A stretch of 38,686 nt of DNA from Lachnospiraceae bacterium (GTDB lineage: Bacteria > Bacillota > Clostridia > Lachnospirales > Lachnospiraceae), in contig DNUZ01000005.1 of assembly GCA_003507655.1 (NCBI GenBank), forward strand, positions 1 to 38,686. The letters run 5' to 3'. This document shows, piece by piece, positions 32,153 through 38,686 of this stretch. The notes under the pieces are model-generated. The model did not search any database and was not told where the DNA came from. It saw nothing but the letters and a program-made list of their open reading frames with translations. Made by a program: the position numbers and the translations under genes. Within the stretch, counting starts at the first letter, position 1; the number at the start of each line of letters is the position of its first letter.

Positions 32153-33064
32153 ATGAACAATAATTTTAAATCGGGATTTGTAACGATCATCGGACGGCCA
32201 AATGTAGGAAAATCAACACTGATGAACCATCTGATCGGACAGAAGATCGCCATCACGTCCAATAAACCGCAGACCACCAGAAACCGGATCCAGACCGTGT
32301 ATACCGATATGGACAAAGGACAGATCGTATTTGTAGATACACCCGGAATCCATAAAGCAAAAAACAAGTTGGGAGAATACATGGTCAATGTAGCGGAGAA
32401 GACCTTAAACGAAGTAGATGTGGTACTCTGGTTAGTAGAACCGAGTAATTTTATCGGGGCAGGCGAGCAGCACATCATCGAAAAACTGCAGCGGGTGAAC
32501 ACGCCGGTCATACTGATCATCAACAAAGTAGATACGGTAGATGAAAAAGAAAAAATATTAGAATACATTGACACCTATCGAAAAGTCTATGACTTTGCGG
32601 AAATTGTACCGCTGTCTGCACTTCGCGGTCAGAACACGGAAATATTGACAGACCTCATATTTAAATATCTGCCATATGGCCCGCAGTTCTATGATGAAGA
32701 TACCATCACCGACCAGCCGGAGCGTCAGATCGTAGCAGAGGTCATCCGTGAAAAAGCGTTGCATGCACTAAACGAAGAGATTCCGCATGGAATTGCAGTA
32801 TCCGTGGATAAAATGAAAGTACGGAAAGGCAAAAAGATCATCGATATTGATGCGACCATCGTCTGTGAAAAAGATTCCCATAAAGGGATCATCATCGGAA
32901 AACAGGGAAGTATGTTAAAGAAGATAGGAAGTAATGCAAGATATGAGATCGAGCGTCTTTTAGATGCAAAAGTCAATCTGCAGCTTTGGGTCAAAGTCAA
33001 AAAAGACTGGCGTGACAGTGATTTTTTAATTAAGAATTTTGGCTACCGCAAAGACGAAATGTAA
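32153..33064 (+). CDS. era: GTPase Era, ribosome assembly
   Basis: 303 aa. G1 is GRPNVGKS (residues 14-21), G2 PQTTRNRIQ, G3 DTPGIHKAKNKLGEYM, G4 NKVD. The C-terminal KH domain contains GIIIGKQGSMLKKIG and binds the 3' end of 16S rRNA. It promotes 30S subunit maturation. AAAGGAG precedes the ATG. Era, yqzL, recO, a lipoprotein and glyS follow in order. Confidence 0.97.
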   Translation: MNNNFKSGFVTIIGRPNVGKSTLMNHLIGQKIAITSNKPQTTRNRIQTVYTDMDKGQIVFVDTPGIHKAKNKLGEYMVNVAEKTLNEVDVVLWLVEPSNFIGAGEQHIIEKLQRVNTPVILIINKVDTVDEKEKILEYIDTYRKVYDFAEIVPLSALRGQNTEILTDLIFKYLPYGPQFYDEDTITDQPERQIVAEVIREKALHALNEEIPHGIAVSVDKMKVRKGKKIIDIDATIVCEKDSHKGIIIGKQGSMLKKIGSNARYEIERLLDAKVNLQLWVKVKKDWRDSDFLIKNFGYRKDEM

Positions 33065-33160
33065 GAAAAATGTCAACTGGTAATTATTTGCTGGTATAGG
33101 AAAGCTCACCATGGAAATTCTAATAACATAGATAACAGCATCCGACAAGGAGGAATTTTC

Positions 33161-33343
33161 ATGGGAGAGGAAACCTGGAAACAATTCATGAGTACAGGAA
33201 GAGTCACGGACTATCTGGCATATAAAATGATTGAGCATATGGCAGACAGTGAACAGAAGGCAAGAGGTGTGGCAAAGCATGGGGCAGAATCTGGTGTTGA
33301 CAGGAATGGTGCTGTCAGTGATACCCATAGGGGATTACGATAA
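33161..33343 (+). CDS. yqzL: YqzL-like small protein overlapping recO
   Basis: 60 aa. AAGGAGG precedes the ATG. The N-terminal half MGEETWKQFMSTGRVTDYLAYKMIE matches the YqzL pattern M..TW..F..TG.V..YL.YK, and the position between era and recO is that of yqzL in Bacillus. The C-terminal 20 codons overlap the start of recO in a different frame by 65 nt. Function unknown in the family. Confidence 0.75.
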   Translation: MGEETWKQFMSTGRVTDYLAYKMIEHMADSEQKARGVAKHGAESGVDRNGAVSDTHRGLR

Positions 33344-34022
33344 GAGAATTACATTGCTCAGCAAAGAAAGAGGAAAGATCACAGCATTTGCAAGAGGAGC
33401 GAGAAGACCGAATTCCCAGCTCCTCGCTGCGACAAATCCGTTTGCGTTTGGCCAGTTTGAATTATATGAAGGAAGAAGTACATATAATCTGGTAAAAGCA
33501 GAGATCACCAACTACTTCCGGGAACTGACCATGGATTTAGAAGCCGCCTATTACGGGTTCTATTTTTTGGAGTTTGCGGATTATTATGCGGTGGAAAATG
33601 AAAATGCGACAGAGATGTTAAAGCTGCTCTATCAGTCACTCCGGGCATTAGAGAGTGATGCCTATTTAAACCGGCTGGTACGCTGCATCTATGAATTGAA
33701 GATTCTTACGATTAATGGAGAATATCCGAATGTCTTTTCCTGTAGAAAGTGTAAAAAAGAAGAAGATTTAGGATGGTTCAGTGCAAAATATGCCGGAACC
33801 CTGTGCAGTGAGTGTAAAAATGATGAGAACATCATACGTTTAGATGAGTCCGCATTGTATACCATGCAGTACATCATCACAAGCAGCATTGAAAAGCTCT
33901 ATACCTTTCAGGTATCGGAAGATGTGCTGCATACCTTAGAGCGGATATTGAAGTCCTATCTTGCCCTGTATGTAGACCGGAAATTCAAATCGTTAAAAGT
34001 CTTAGAGGAGATTCGCCGCTAG
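33279..34022 (+). CDS. recO: DNA repair protein RecO
   Basis: 247 aa, the normal length. RecO loads RecA on SSB-coated DNA with RecR. The ATG at 33279 is chosen because GAGGTG lies nine nt before it and the product starts MGQNLVLTGMVLSVIPIGDYDKRITLLSKERGKITAFARGARRPNS, the standard OB-fold opening; an earlier in-frame ATG would add 16 non-conserved residues. A Cys4 zinc finger is visible (CRKC at about 155, CSEC at about 178). The start lies inside yqzL. Confidence 0.95.
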   Translation: MGQNLVLTGMVLSVIPIGDYDKRITLLSKERGKITAFARGARRPNSQLLAATNPFAFGQFELYEGRSTYNLVKAEITNYFRELTMDLEAAYYGFYFLEFADYYAVENENATEMLKLLYQSLRALESDAYLNRLVRCIYELKILTINGEYPNVFSCRKCKKEEDLGWFSAKYAGTLCSECKNDENIIRLDESALYTMQYIITSSIEKLYTFQVSEDVLHTLERILKSYLALYVDRKFKSLKVLEEIRR

Positions 34023-34025
34023 AAG

Positions 34026-34054
34026 TTGAAATTTTGCGGATAAAAGGGTATAAT
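34026..34054 (+). promoter_or_regulatory. Promoter of the lipoprotein gene
   Basis: TTGAAA (34026-34031), a 17-nt spacer, TATAAT (34049-34054), starting just after the recO stop. The leader is about 26 nt. Confidence 0.8.
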
Positions 34055-34086
34055 GTGAGAGATTTGCATGAGTTAGGAGGTTACAT

Positions 34087-34689
34087 ATGAAAAAACAGAT
34101 GGTTGTCTGCCTTGCAGCAGCAGCGGTAATGATGCTTGTGACCGGCTGTGGGACAAAGGAAGACCGCACAACACTTCATATTAAAGACGGCGGGAAAGTC
34201 GTAGAAAATATCACGGAAGATTTCAATCAGGATAACTATGATGAGAAAGAGTTAAAGACATTCATAGAGCAGCAGATTGAAGATTATAAAAAAGAAAGCG
34301 GGAACAGCGTCAAGTCCGGGGGGTTTGCGGTAGAAGAAGGAAAAGCATATCTGACCGTCAAATTTGACGATACCAAGACCTATTCGGATTTTAATGACGA
34401 GACCTTATATCAGGGAAGCGTTGTAGAAGCCATAGCGGACGGTTATACATTCCCGGAGCATTTTTATCCGGTCAAGGATGGAAAATTAAAAAAGAAAGCA
34501 ACCGATAAGAATATCGATGGTGATGACAGCTATAAAGTAGTCATTACGAGTGAGAGTATAGATGTTGCGGTAAGTGGAAAAGTAGCATATGTGTCAGGAA
34601 ACAACGTCAAGATTAAAGACGAAAAGACCGTTTCGATCCAGAAAGAAAATGCAGATGATACGTCACTGACGTATATTGTGTACAAATAA
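34087..34689 (+). CDS. Unrecognised lipoprotein
   Basis: 200 aa. The signal peptide [21 protein letters not shown] ends in a lipobox (VTGC, Cys21), so the mature protein is expected to be attached to the outer face of the membrane. The rest is acidic and Lys-rich ([57 protein letters not shown]) with no recognised domain. TTAGGAGG precedes the ATG. It has its own strong promoter between recO and glyS and ends 20 nt before glyS, so glyS may be read through from it. Confidence 0.85.
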   Translation: MKKQMVVCLAAAAVMMLVTGCGTKEDRTTLHIKDGGKVVENITEDFNQDNYDEKELKTFIEQQIEDYKKESGNSVKSGGFAVEEGKAYLTVKFDDTKTYSDFNDETLYQGSVVEAIADGYTFPEHFYPVKDGKLKKKATDKNIDGDDSYKVVITSESIDVAVSGKVAYVSGNNVKIKDEKTVSIQKENADDTSLTYIVYK

Positions 34690-34709
34690 AGAAGGCGAGG
34701 AAAAAAGCA

Positions 34710-36107
34710 ATGGAAAAGACCATGGACAAAATTGTTGCATTGGCAAAGGCAAGAGGATTCGTATATCCGGGTTCTGAGATTTATGGAGGACTGGCAAATA
34801 CATGGGATTACGGAAATCTTGGTGTAGAATTAAAAAATAACGTAAAAAAAGCATGGTGGCAGAAATTTGTAATGGAAAATCCATATAACGTCGGCGTAGA
34901 CTGTGCGATCTTGATGAACCCGCAGACATGGGTGGCATCCGGACATCTTGGCGGTTTCTCCGATCCGTTAATGGATTGTAAAGAGTGTCATGAGAGATTC
35001 CGTGCAGATAAGATCATTGAAGATTTTGCAGAAGAGAATGGAATTACCTTAGAAGATTCCGTAGACGGCTGGTCACAGGAGCAGATGAAGAACTTCATCG
35101 AAGAGCACAATGTACCATGTCCGACCTGTGGAAAACATAACTTCACGGACATCCGTCAGTTCAACCTGATGTTCAAGACTTTCCAGGGTGTCACAGAAGA
35201 TGCAAAGAATACCGTATATTTAAGACCTGAGACGGCACAGGGAATCTTTGTCAACTTCAAAAACGTACAGAGAACCTCCAGAAAGAAGATCCCGTTTGGT
35301 ATCTGCCAGATCGGAAAATCCTTCCGTAACGAGATCACACCGGGTAACTTTACCTTCCGTACCAGAGAATTTGAGCAGATGGAGTTAGAGTTCTTCTGCG
35401 AGCCTGGAACAGACTTAGAGTGGTTTGATTACTGGAGAAGTTTCTGCCGTGACTGGCTGTTAAGCCTTGGAATGAAAGAAGATGAGTTAAGACTCAGAGA
35501 CCATGATCCGGCAGAACTGGCATTCTACAGCAAAGCAACTACAGACTTCGAGTTCTTATTCCCATTCGGCTGGGGAGAACTTTGGGGAATCGCAGACAGA
35601 ACCGATTATGACCTGACACAGCATCAGAACACATCCGGTCAGGATATGAGTTATTTTGATGATGAAAAGAAAGAAAAATACATTCCATATGTTATCGAGC
35701 CTTCACTGGGTGCAGACCGTGTGGTATTAGCATTCTTATGTGCAGCTTATGATGAGGAAAATATCGGAACAGAAGAAAAACCGGATATGAGAACCGTACT
35801 TCATTTCCATCCGGCACTTGCACCGGTAAAGATCGGTGTACTTCCGTTATCTAAGAAATTAAATGAGGGTGCAGAAAAAGTCTTCACACAGTTATCTAAG
35901 AAATACAACTGTGAATTTGATGACCGTGGAAATATCGGAAAGCGTTACAGAAGACAGGATGAGATCGGTACACCATTCTGTATCACTTATGATTTCGACT
36001 CCGAAGAGGATGGAGCAGTTACCGTCCGTGACCGTGACACCATGGAGCAGGAGCGCATCAAGATTACCGATTTAGAGGCATATTTTGCAGACAAATTCAC
36101 ATTCTAA
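34710..36107 (+). CDS. glyS: Glycyl-tRNA synthetase, single-chain
   Basis: 465 aa, the alpha2-type class II enzyme (also called glyQS) that charges tRNA-Gly. Motif 1 region: [28 protein letters not shown]. The insert carries [12 protein letters not shown] and CPTCGKHNF cysteine pairs that can bind zinc. Motif 2 includes [33 protein letters not shown], and motif 3 [12 protein letters not shown]. The C-terminal anticodon-binding domain has [18 protein letters not shown] and [38 protein letters not shown]. The ATG at 34710 has a weak site (GCGAGG); a second ATG is 12 nt later. No T-box leader was seen. A terminator follows. Confidence 0.96.
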   Translation: MEKTMDKIVALAKARGFVYPGSEIYGGLANTWDYGNLGVELKNNVKKAWWQKFVMENPYNVGVDCAILMNPQTWVASGHLGGFSDPLMDCKECHERFRADKIIEDFAEENGITLEDSVDGWSQEQMKNFIEEHNVPCPTCGKHNFTDIRQFNLMFKTFQGVTEDAKNTVYLRPETAQGIFVNFKNVQRTSRKKIPFGICQIGKSFRNEITPGNFTFRTREFEQMELEFFCEPGTDLEWFDYWRSFCRDWLLSLGMKEDELRLRDHDPAELAFYSKATTDFEFLFPFGWGELWGIADRTDYDLTQHQNTSGQDMSYFDDEKKEKYIPYVIEPSLGADRVVLAFLCAAYDEENIGTEEKPDMRTVLHFHPALAPVKIGVLPLSKKLNEGAEKVFTQLSKKYNCEFDDRGNIGKRYRRQDEIGTPFCITYDFDSEEDGAVTVRDRDTMEQERIKITDLEAYFADKFTF

Positions 36108-36139
36108 GGATCTTACAGGATCATAAAAAGCAGAACATC

Positions 36140-36177
36140 AGAGGATGAACTTCCGGCAGGGAGTGCATCCTCTTTTT
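36140..36177 (+). terminator. glyS terminator
   Basis: AGAGGATG (36140-36147) pairs with CATCCTCT (36166-36173), followed by T residues to 36177. Confidence 0.88.
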
Positions 36178-36293
36178 GGATTGAAAAAATATCCGTAAAT
36201 CCTTGTCAGAAGCGGCTTTCAGCCAATGGTCCAGTGTAAGAGTTTGGTAAAAAGTTTGGAAAAATCAGGACAAAAACCTAGACTTTAGTTTGC

Positions 36294-36322
36294 TATACAA
36301 AATGCGGACCATATGTTAGAAT
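36294..36322 (+). promoter_or_regulatory. Promoter of the GLUG-repeat surface protein gene
   Basis: TATACA (36294-36299), a 17-nt spacer ending in TG, TAGAAT (36317-36322), an extended -10 identical to that of holA (TGTTAGAAT). A distant inverted pair ATGGTCC/GGACCAT (about 36225-36231 and 36306-36312) lies around it and is of unknown meaning. Confidence 0.5.
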
Positions 36323-36365
36323 TTTAATGAAAAGTCAAGTGTTGAAAATATGTAGGAGGGAAAAT

Positions 36366-38686
36366 ATGAAGAAAAGACGATTCACAGAAAAAAAGAGTAT
36401 ATCTTCCGTGTTCAGTCTCTTTCTGGCATTTGCATTGATGGTGACAAGTGTCTTAGGAAGCAGTCTTGGAACACTCGAAGTACAGGCAGCAGAAGGGACA
36501 TTATCCGGTAGTGGAACATATAATGACCCGTATATTATTGAAGATGCAGCAGATTTAAAGGCATTTGCAGCATTGTTAGATGGAAATGCTGCAAATCTTG
36601 GCATTTGTGCAAAAGTAGCAGATGGTGTTGCCAGCATTGATGTTTCAGACGAAACGTGGCAGCCTATGCCGGCAAATGTCAAAGATGCCGGATATACCGG
36701 TGTATTCGATGGAAATGGTGCAACGATCAAGTTAAATGTGGACAAGTCAGAACAAAATGCCGGCTTATTCAGCATCATAGGTGACGGCGGAGAAGTTAAA
36801 AATGTAACCACAGAGGGCAATGTAATAGGAAGGAGCTATGTCGGTGGTATATGTGGAACGAATAAAGGAACAATTAGTGATTGCAATAACAAAGCAAATG
36901 TAACATCAAGAAATAGTATGGCAGGAGGAATTGCAGGCTATTGTGAAAGCAGCGGAAAAATTCAATTTTCCGGCGCTATGACAAATTCCGGTAAAATTAA
37001 CTCAAATGGTTCTATAGGAGGAATTGTGGGAGAATGCAAGGGTTCTATTGAGGGAGCCGGAGAACTGCAGAATACAGGAGTTATTGACGGTGGAATGTAT
37101 TATCAATCTACTGGAGGAATCGCAGGAAAATTAGGAGACGCTGCTGCATTGAAAGTTACAGGAGAGGTACGGAATACGGCAGAAGTCAGCGGAGCTACTT
37201 ATACCGGAGGAATTGTAGGCTGTCTGGCACCAAGCAGTGGTGACCCGATACAGATACAGGCAGGAAGCATTCTGAATACGGGAAATGTCACTGGCAGCTA
37301 TGCCGGCAATTCGATCGGAGGAGTGATAGGATATATTCCAGGCAAGGCTGAAATATCAGCAATGACAGGAGATATCAGAAATACCGGAGCAGTCAAAGGG
37401 CCAAATACTATCGGAGGTGTGTTCGGATATTGTACCAGCACTACGGTCACAGCAGCCGGAGACATTGTCAATACCGGGGAAGTGGCAGGCAATCCCTCGG
37501 GTAATGAAATTGGAGGGATTGTAGGAAAATTGAATGAGTCACAGCTTATTGCAGTAGGAGGAGAGATCCGCAATGAGTCGAGTGTTACAGGAGCAACTCA
37601 GGTAGGAGGAGTCGCAGGCAGGTGTGATCGGAATCGGACAGATAGTCCGATCCGGGCATATGGAGACATTGTAAATCAGGGAAAAATCTCAACTACGCAA
37701 GCTGACAATATAGGCGGTATCGTTGGAAGCTATAACTGTAAGGAAGGCATCGTGTCGGATACCGGTGTGATAAAGAACGAAGGTGCGATTGAGGGAATAG
37801 GTACCTATGTTGGAGGAATCGTGGGATCTTACAATATCAAAGCATCTACAGGAGCTGTCAAAAAATGTATCAATACAGGAGATGTCACAGCCTCAAAGGG
37901 TATACAGGTAGGTGGATTATTCGGATATGTAAGCATAACAAGCAGCACGGAAGAATATAGAAATATTGAAAATTCTTATAGTACCGGACAGGTGAACATA
38001 ACAGATGCAACAGGCAGTCGGAATGGAACTTTAGTAGGCAGTTTTAGCGGAAATAAAATAAAGAATTGCTATGATACGGTAACAGATGCATTACCAATGT
38101 TAGGCACGACAGATTATTGCCAGGGTGTAGAGAACTGTTACAGTATGTCAGAGGATACAAGCGTCACAGAGCCAGAGGGAGTCGTAGTTAAGACAAAGGC
38201 AGAATTTGCTTCCGGAGAAGTGGCATATTTATTAGACGGAACAGGAGAGAACCGTGTGGAAGCACCGGTATGGGGACAGAATATCGGAACAGATGAGAGT
38301 CCGGTATTAGGTGGAGCAGCCGTTTATAAAGACGGTGATGTTTATGCAAATACGGAACATACCTATGATGTGGCATATACATGGTCAGCGGATAAGAAGA
38401 ACTGTACAGCAAAACAGAACTGTCGTCTCTGTGGCATAGAGGGAGCAGAGGAGACGGTAGCAGCAGCTTACAGTATCAAAAAACAGGCAACAGAACAGGC
38501 AGGGGGAATCGGACTCTATACGGCAGTATTTAAAAACGGTCTGTTTACAACACAGACAGCAGAAGTAAAGATTGCAAAGCTGACACCAAAACCAAGCCAG
38601 CCGACGAACCCAAGCAACCCGTCGAACCCGACGAAGCCAAGTGATCCGTCAAAGCCAACAAATCCGTCGAACCCGACAAAACCGAC
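36366..38686 (+). CDS. GLUG-repeat secreted surface protein, 3' end missing
   Basis: At least 773 codons, open to the right edge. AGGAGG (36354-36359) fixes the ATG. A long signal peptide (SVFSLFLAFALMVTSVLGSSLG, cleaved near VQAAE) is followed by YNDPYIIEDAADLKAFAALLDG, a standard domain lead-in. About twelve GLUG-like repeats of GGIVG type follow (YVGGICG, AGGIAG, IGGIVG and so on), spaced about 30-50 residues apart, which are expected to form a beta-helix. A Cys/His-containing module (HTYDVAYTWSADKKNCTAKQNCRLCG) and a Pro/Thr/Ser-rich stalk (KPSQPTNPSNPSNPTKP on) come next. A sortase or wall-binding end probably lies beyond the window. Ligand unknown. Confidence 0.88.
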   Translation, partial: MKKRRFTEKKSISSVFSLFLAFALMVTSVLGSSLGTLEVQAAEGTLSGSGTYNDPYIIEDAADLKAFAALLDGNAANLGICAKVADGVASIDVSDETWQPMPANVKDAGYTGVFDGNGATIKLNVDKSEQNAGLFSIIGDGGEVKNVTTEGNVIGRSYVGGICGTNKGTISDCNNKANVTSRNSMAGGIAGYCESSGKIQFSGAMTNSGKINSNGSIGGIVGECKGSIEGAGELQNTGVIDGGMYYQSTGGIAGKLGDAAALKVTGEVRNTAEVSGATYTGGIVGCLAPSSGDPIQIQAGSILNTGNVTGSYAGNSIGGVIGYIPGKAEISAMTGDIRNTGAVKGPNTIGGVFGYCTSTTVTAAGDIVNTGEVAGNPSGNEIGGIVGKLNESQLIAVGGEIRNESSVTGATQVGGVAGRCDRNRTDSPIRAYGDIVNQGKISTTQADNIGGIVGSYNCKEGIVSDTGVIKNEGAIEGIGTYVGGIVGSYNIKASTGAVKKCINTGDVTASKGIQVGGLFGYVSITSSTEEYRNIENSYSTGQVNITDATGSRNGTLVGSFSGNKIKNCYDTVTDALPMLGTTDYCQGVENCYSMSEDTSVTEPEGVVVKTKAEFASGEVAYLLDGTGENRVEAPVWGQNIGTDESPVLGGAAVYKDGDVYANTEHTYDVAYTWSADKKNCTAKQNCRLCGIEGAEETVAAAYSIKKQATEQAGGIGLYTAVFKNGLFTTQTAEVKIAKLTPKPSQPTNPSNPSNPTKPSDPSKPTNPSNPTKP
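38591..38686 (+). repeat. Pro-Thr-Ser tandem repeats, continuing past the window
   Basis: Short in-frame repeats of PSNP and PTKP/PSKP units with near-identical 6-18-nt DNA repeats, typical of a wall-spanning linker. Confidence 0.75.

Noticed and set aside
34690..34709. T-box leader for glyS
   Set aside because: Only 20 nt separate glyS from the lipoprotein gene, with no specifier loop or T-box sequence.
36366..38686. Repeated GGIVG-coding sequence as a CRISPR-like or non-coding repeat
   Set aside because: The repeats are degenerate, in frame and irregularly spaced, as in GLUG-type protein repeats.

Overview
The window looks like chromosome of a spore-forming, low-to-mid G+C Firmicute, most likely a Lachnospiraceae (Roseburia/Agathobacter-like). 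The support is consensus sigma-A-type promoters, AGGAGG ribosome sites, sporulation genes gpr and spoIIP, single-chain glycyl-tRNA synthetase, the era-yqzL-recO order, and sortase-type and Cys/His-rich surface proteins. The genus is an inference.

Layout. 1-3292: 3' part of comEC (cut by the left edge), a translationally coupled LPD3/BECR-nuclease-like small protein, and holA with an apparently leaderless start. 3293-9320: a complete oligopeptide ABC transporter operon, oppA-B-C-D-F. It has a terminator-like hairpin at the start of the transcript, a hairpin between oppA and oppB, and a strong terminator. 9320-13860: accessory and decaying DNA. It holds two small unrecognised genes, an AAA/DUF4143 ATPase behind a promoter framed by a perfect 16-bp inverted repeat, an IS110 transposase remnant, an NTF2-like protein, a frameshifted S51 peptidase, a truncated GNAT gene and an internally deleted ArsC/Spx-like gene. 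13860-18650: rpsT (minus strand), gpr, spoIIP, a 53-aa membrane protein and lepA. 18690-24290: a PTS EIIC-type membrane protein (minus), hemW (plus), a MATE exporter (minus), a structured intergenic element, and a MqsR-like toxin with a Panacea-domain antitoxin (minus). 24545-29130: a YgjP-like metallopeptidase, a sortase-anchored InlB-type surface protein flanked by near-perfect 26-bp direct repeats, and a cold-shock protein. 29200-36180: an M16C peptidase, era, yqzL, recO, a lipoprotein and glyS. 36366 to the right edge: the start of a large secreted GLUG-repeat surface protein that runs out of the window.

How it fits together. From general knowledge of Clostridia, comEC-holA-rpsT-gpr-spoIIP-lepA-hemW is a conserved run. 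Here it is interrupted between holA and rpsT by the opp operon and the decayed accessory block, so that gap behaves as an integration hotspot. The most unusual signals are: three core genes (holA, spoIIP, hemW) with a promoter -10 element directly before the ATG and no ribosome site; degenerate 8-9-nt-period repeats directly after several stop codons; the 22.5-22.8 kb multi-hairpin element; the flanking direct repeats that carry a second in-frame copy of the ygjP 3' end; and the inverted repeats around the ATPase promoter. All family assignments come from reading the translations. No database search was run.
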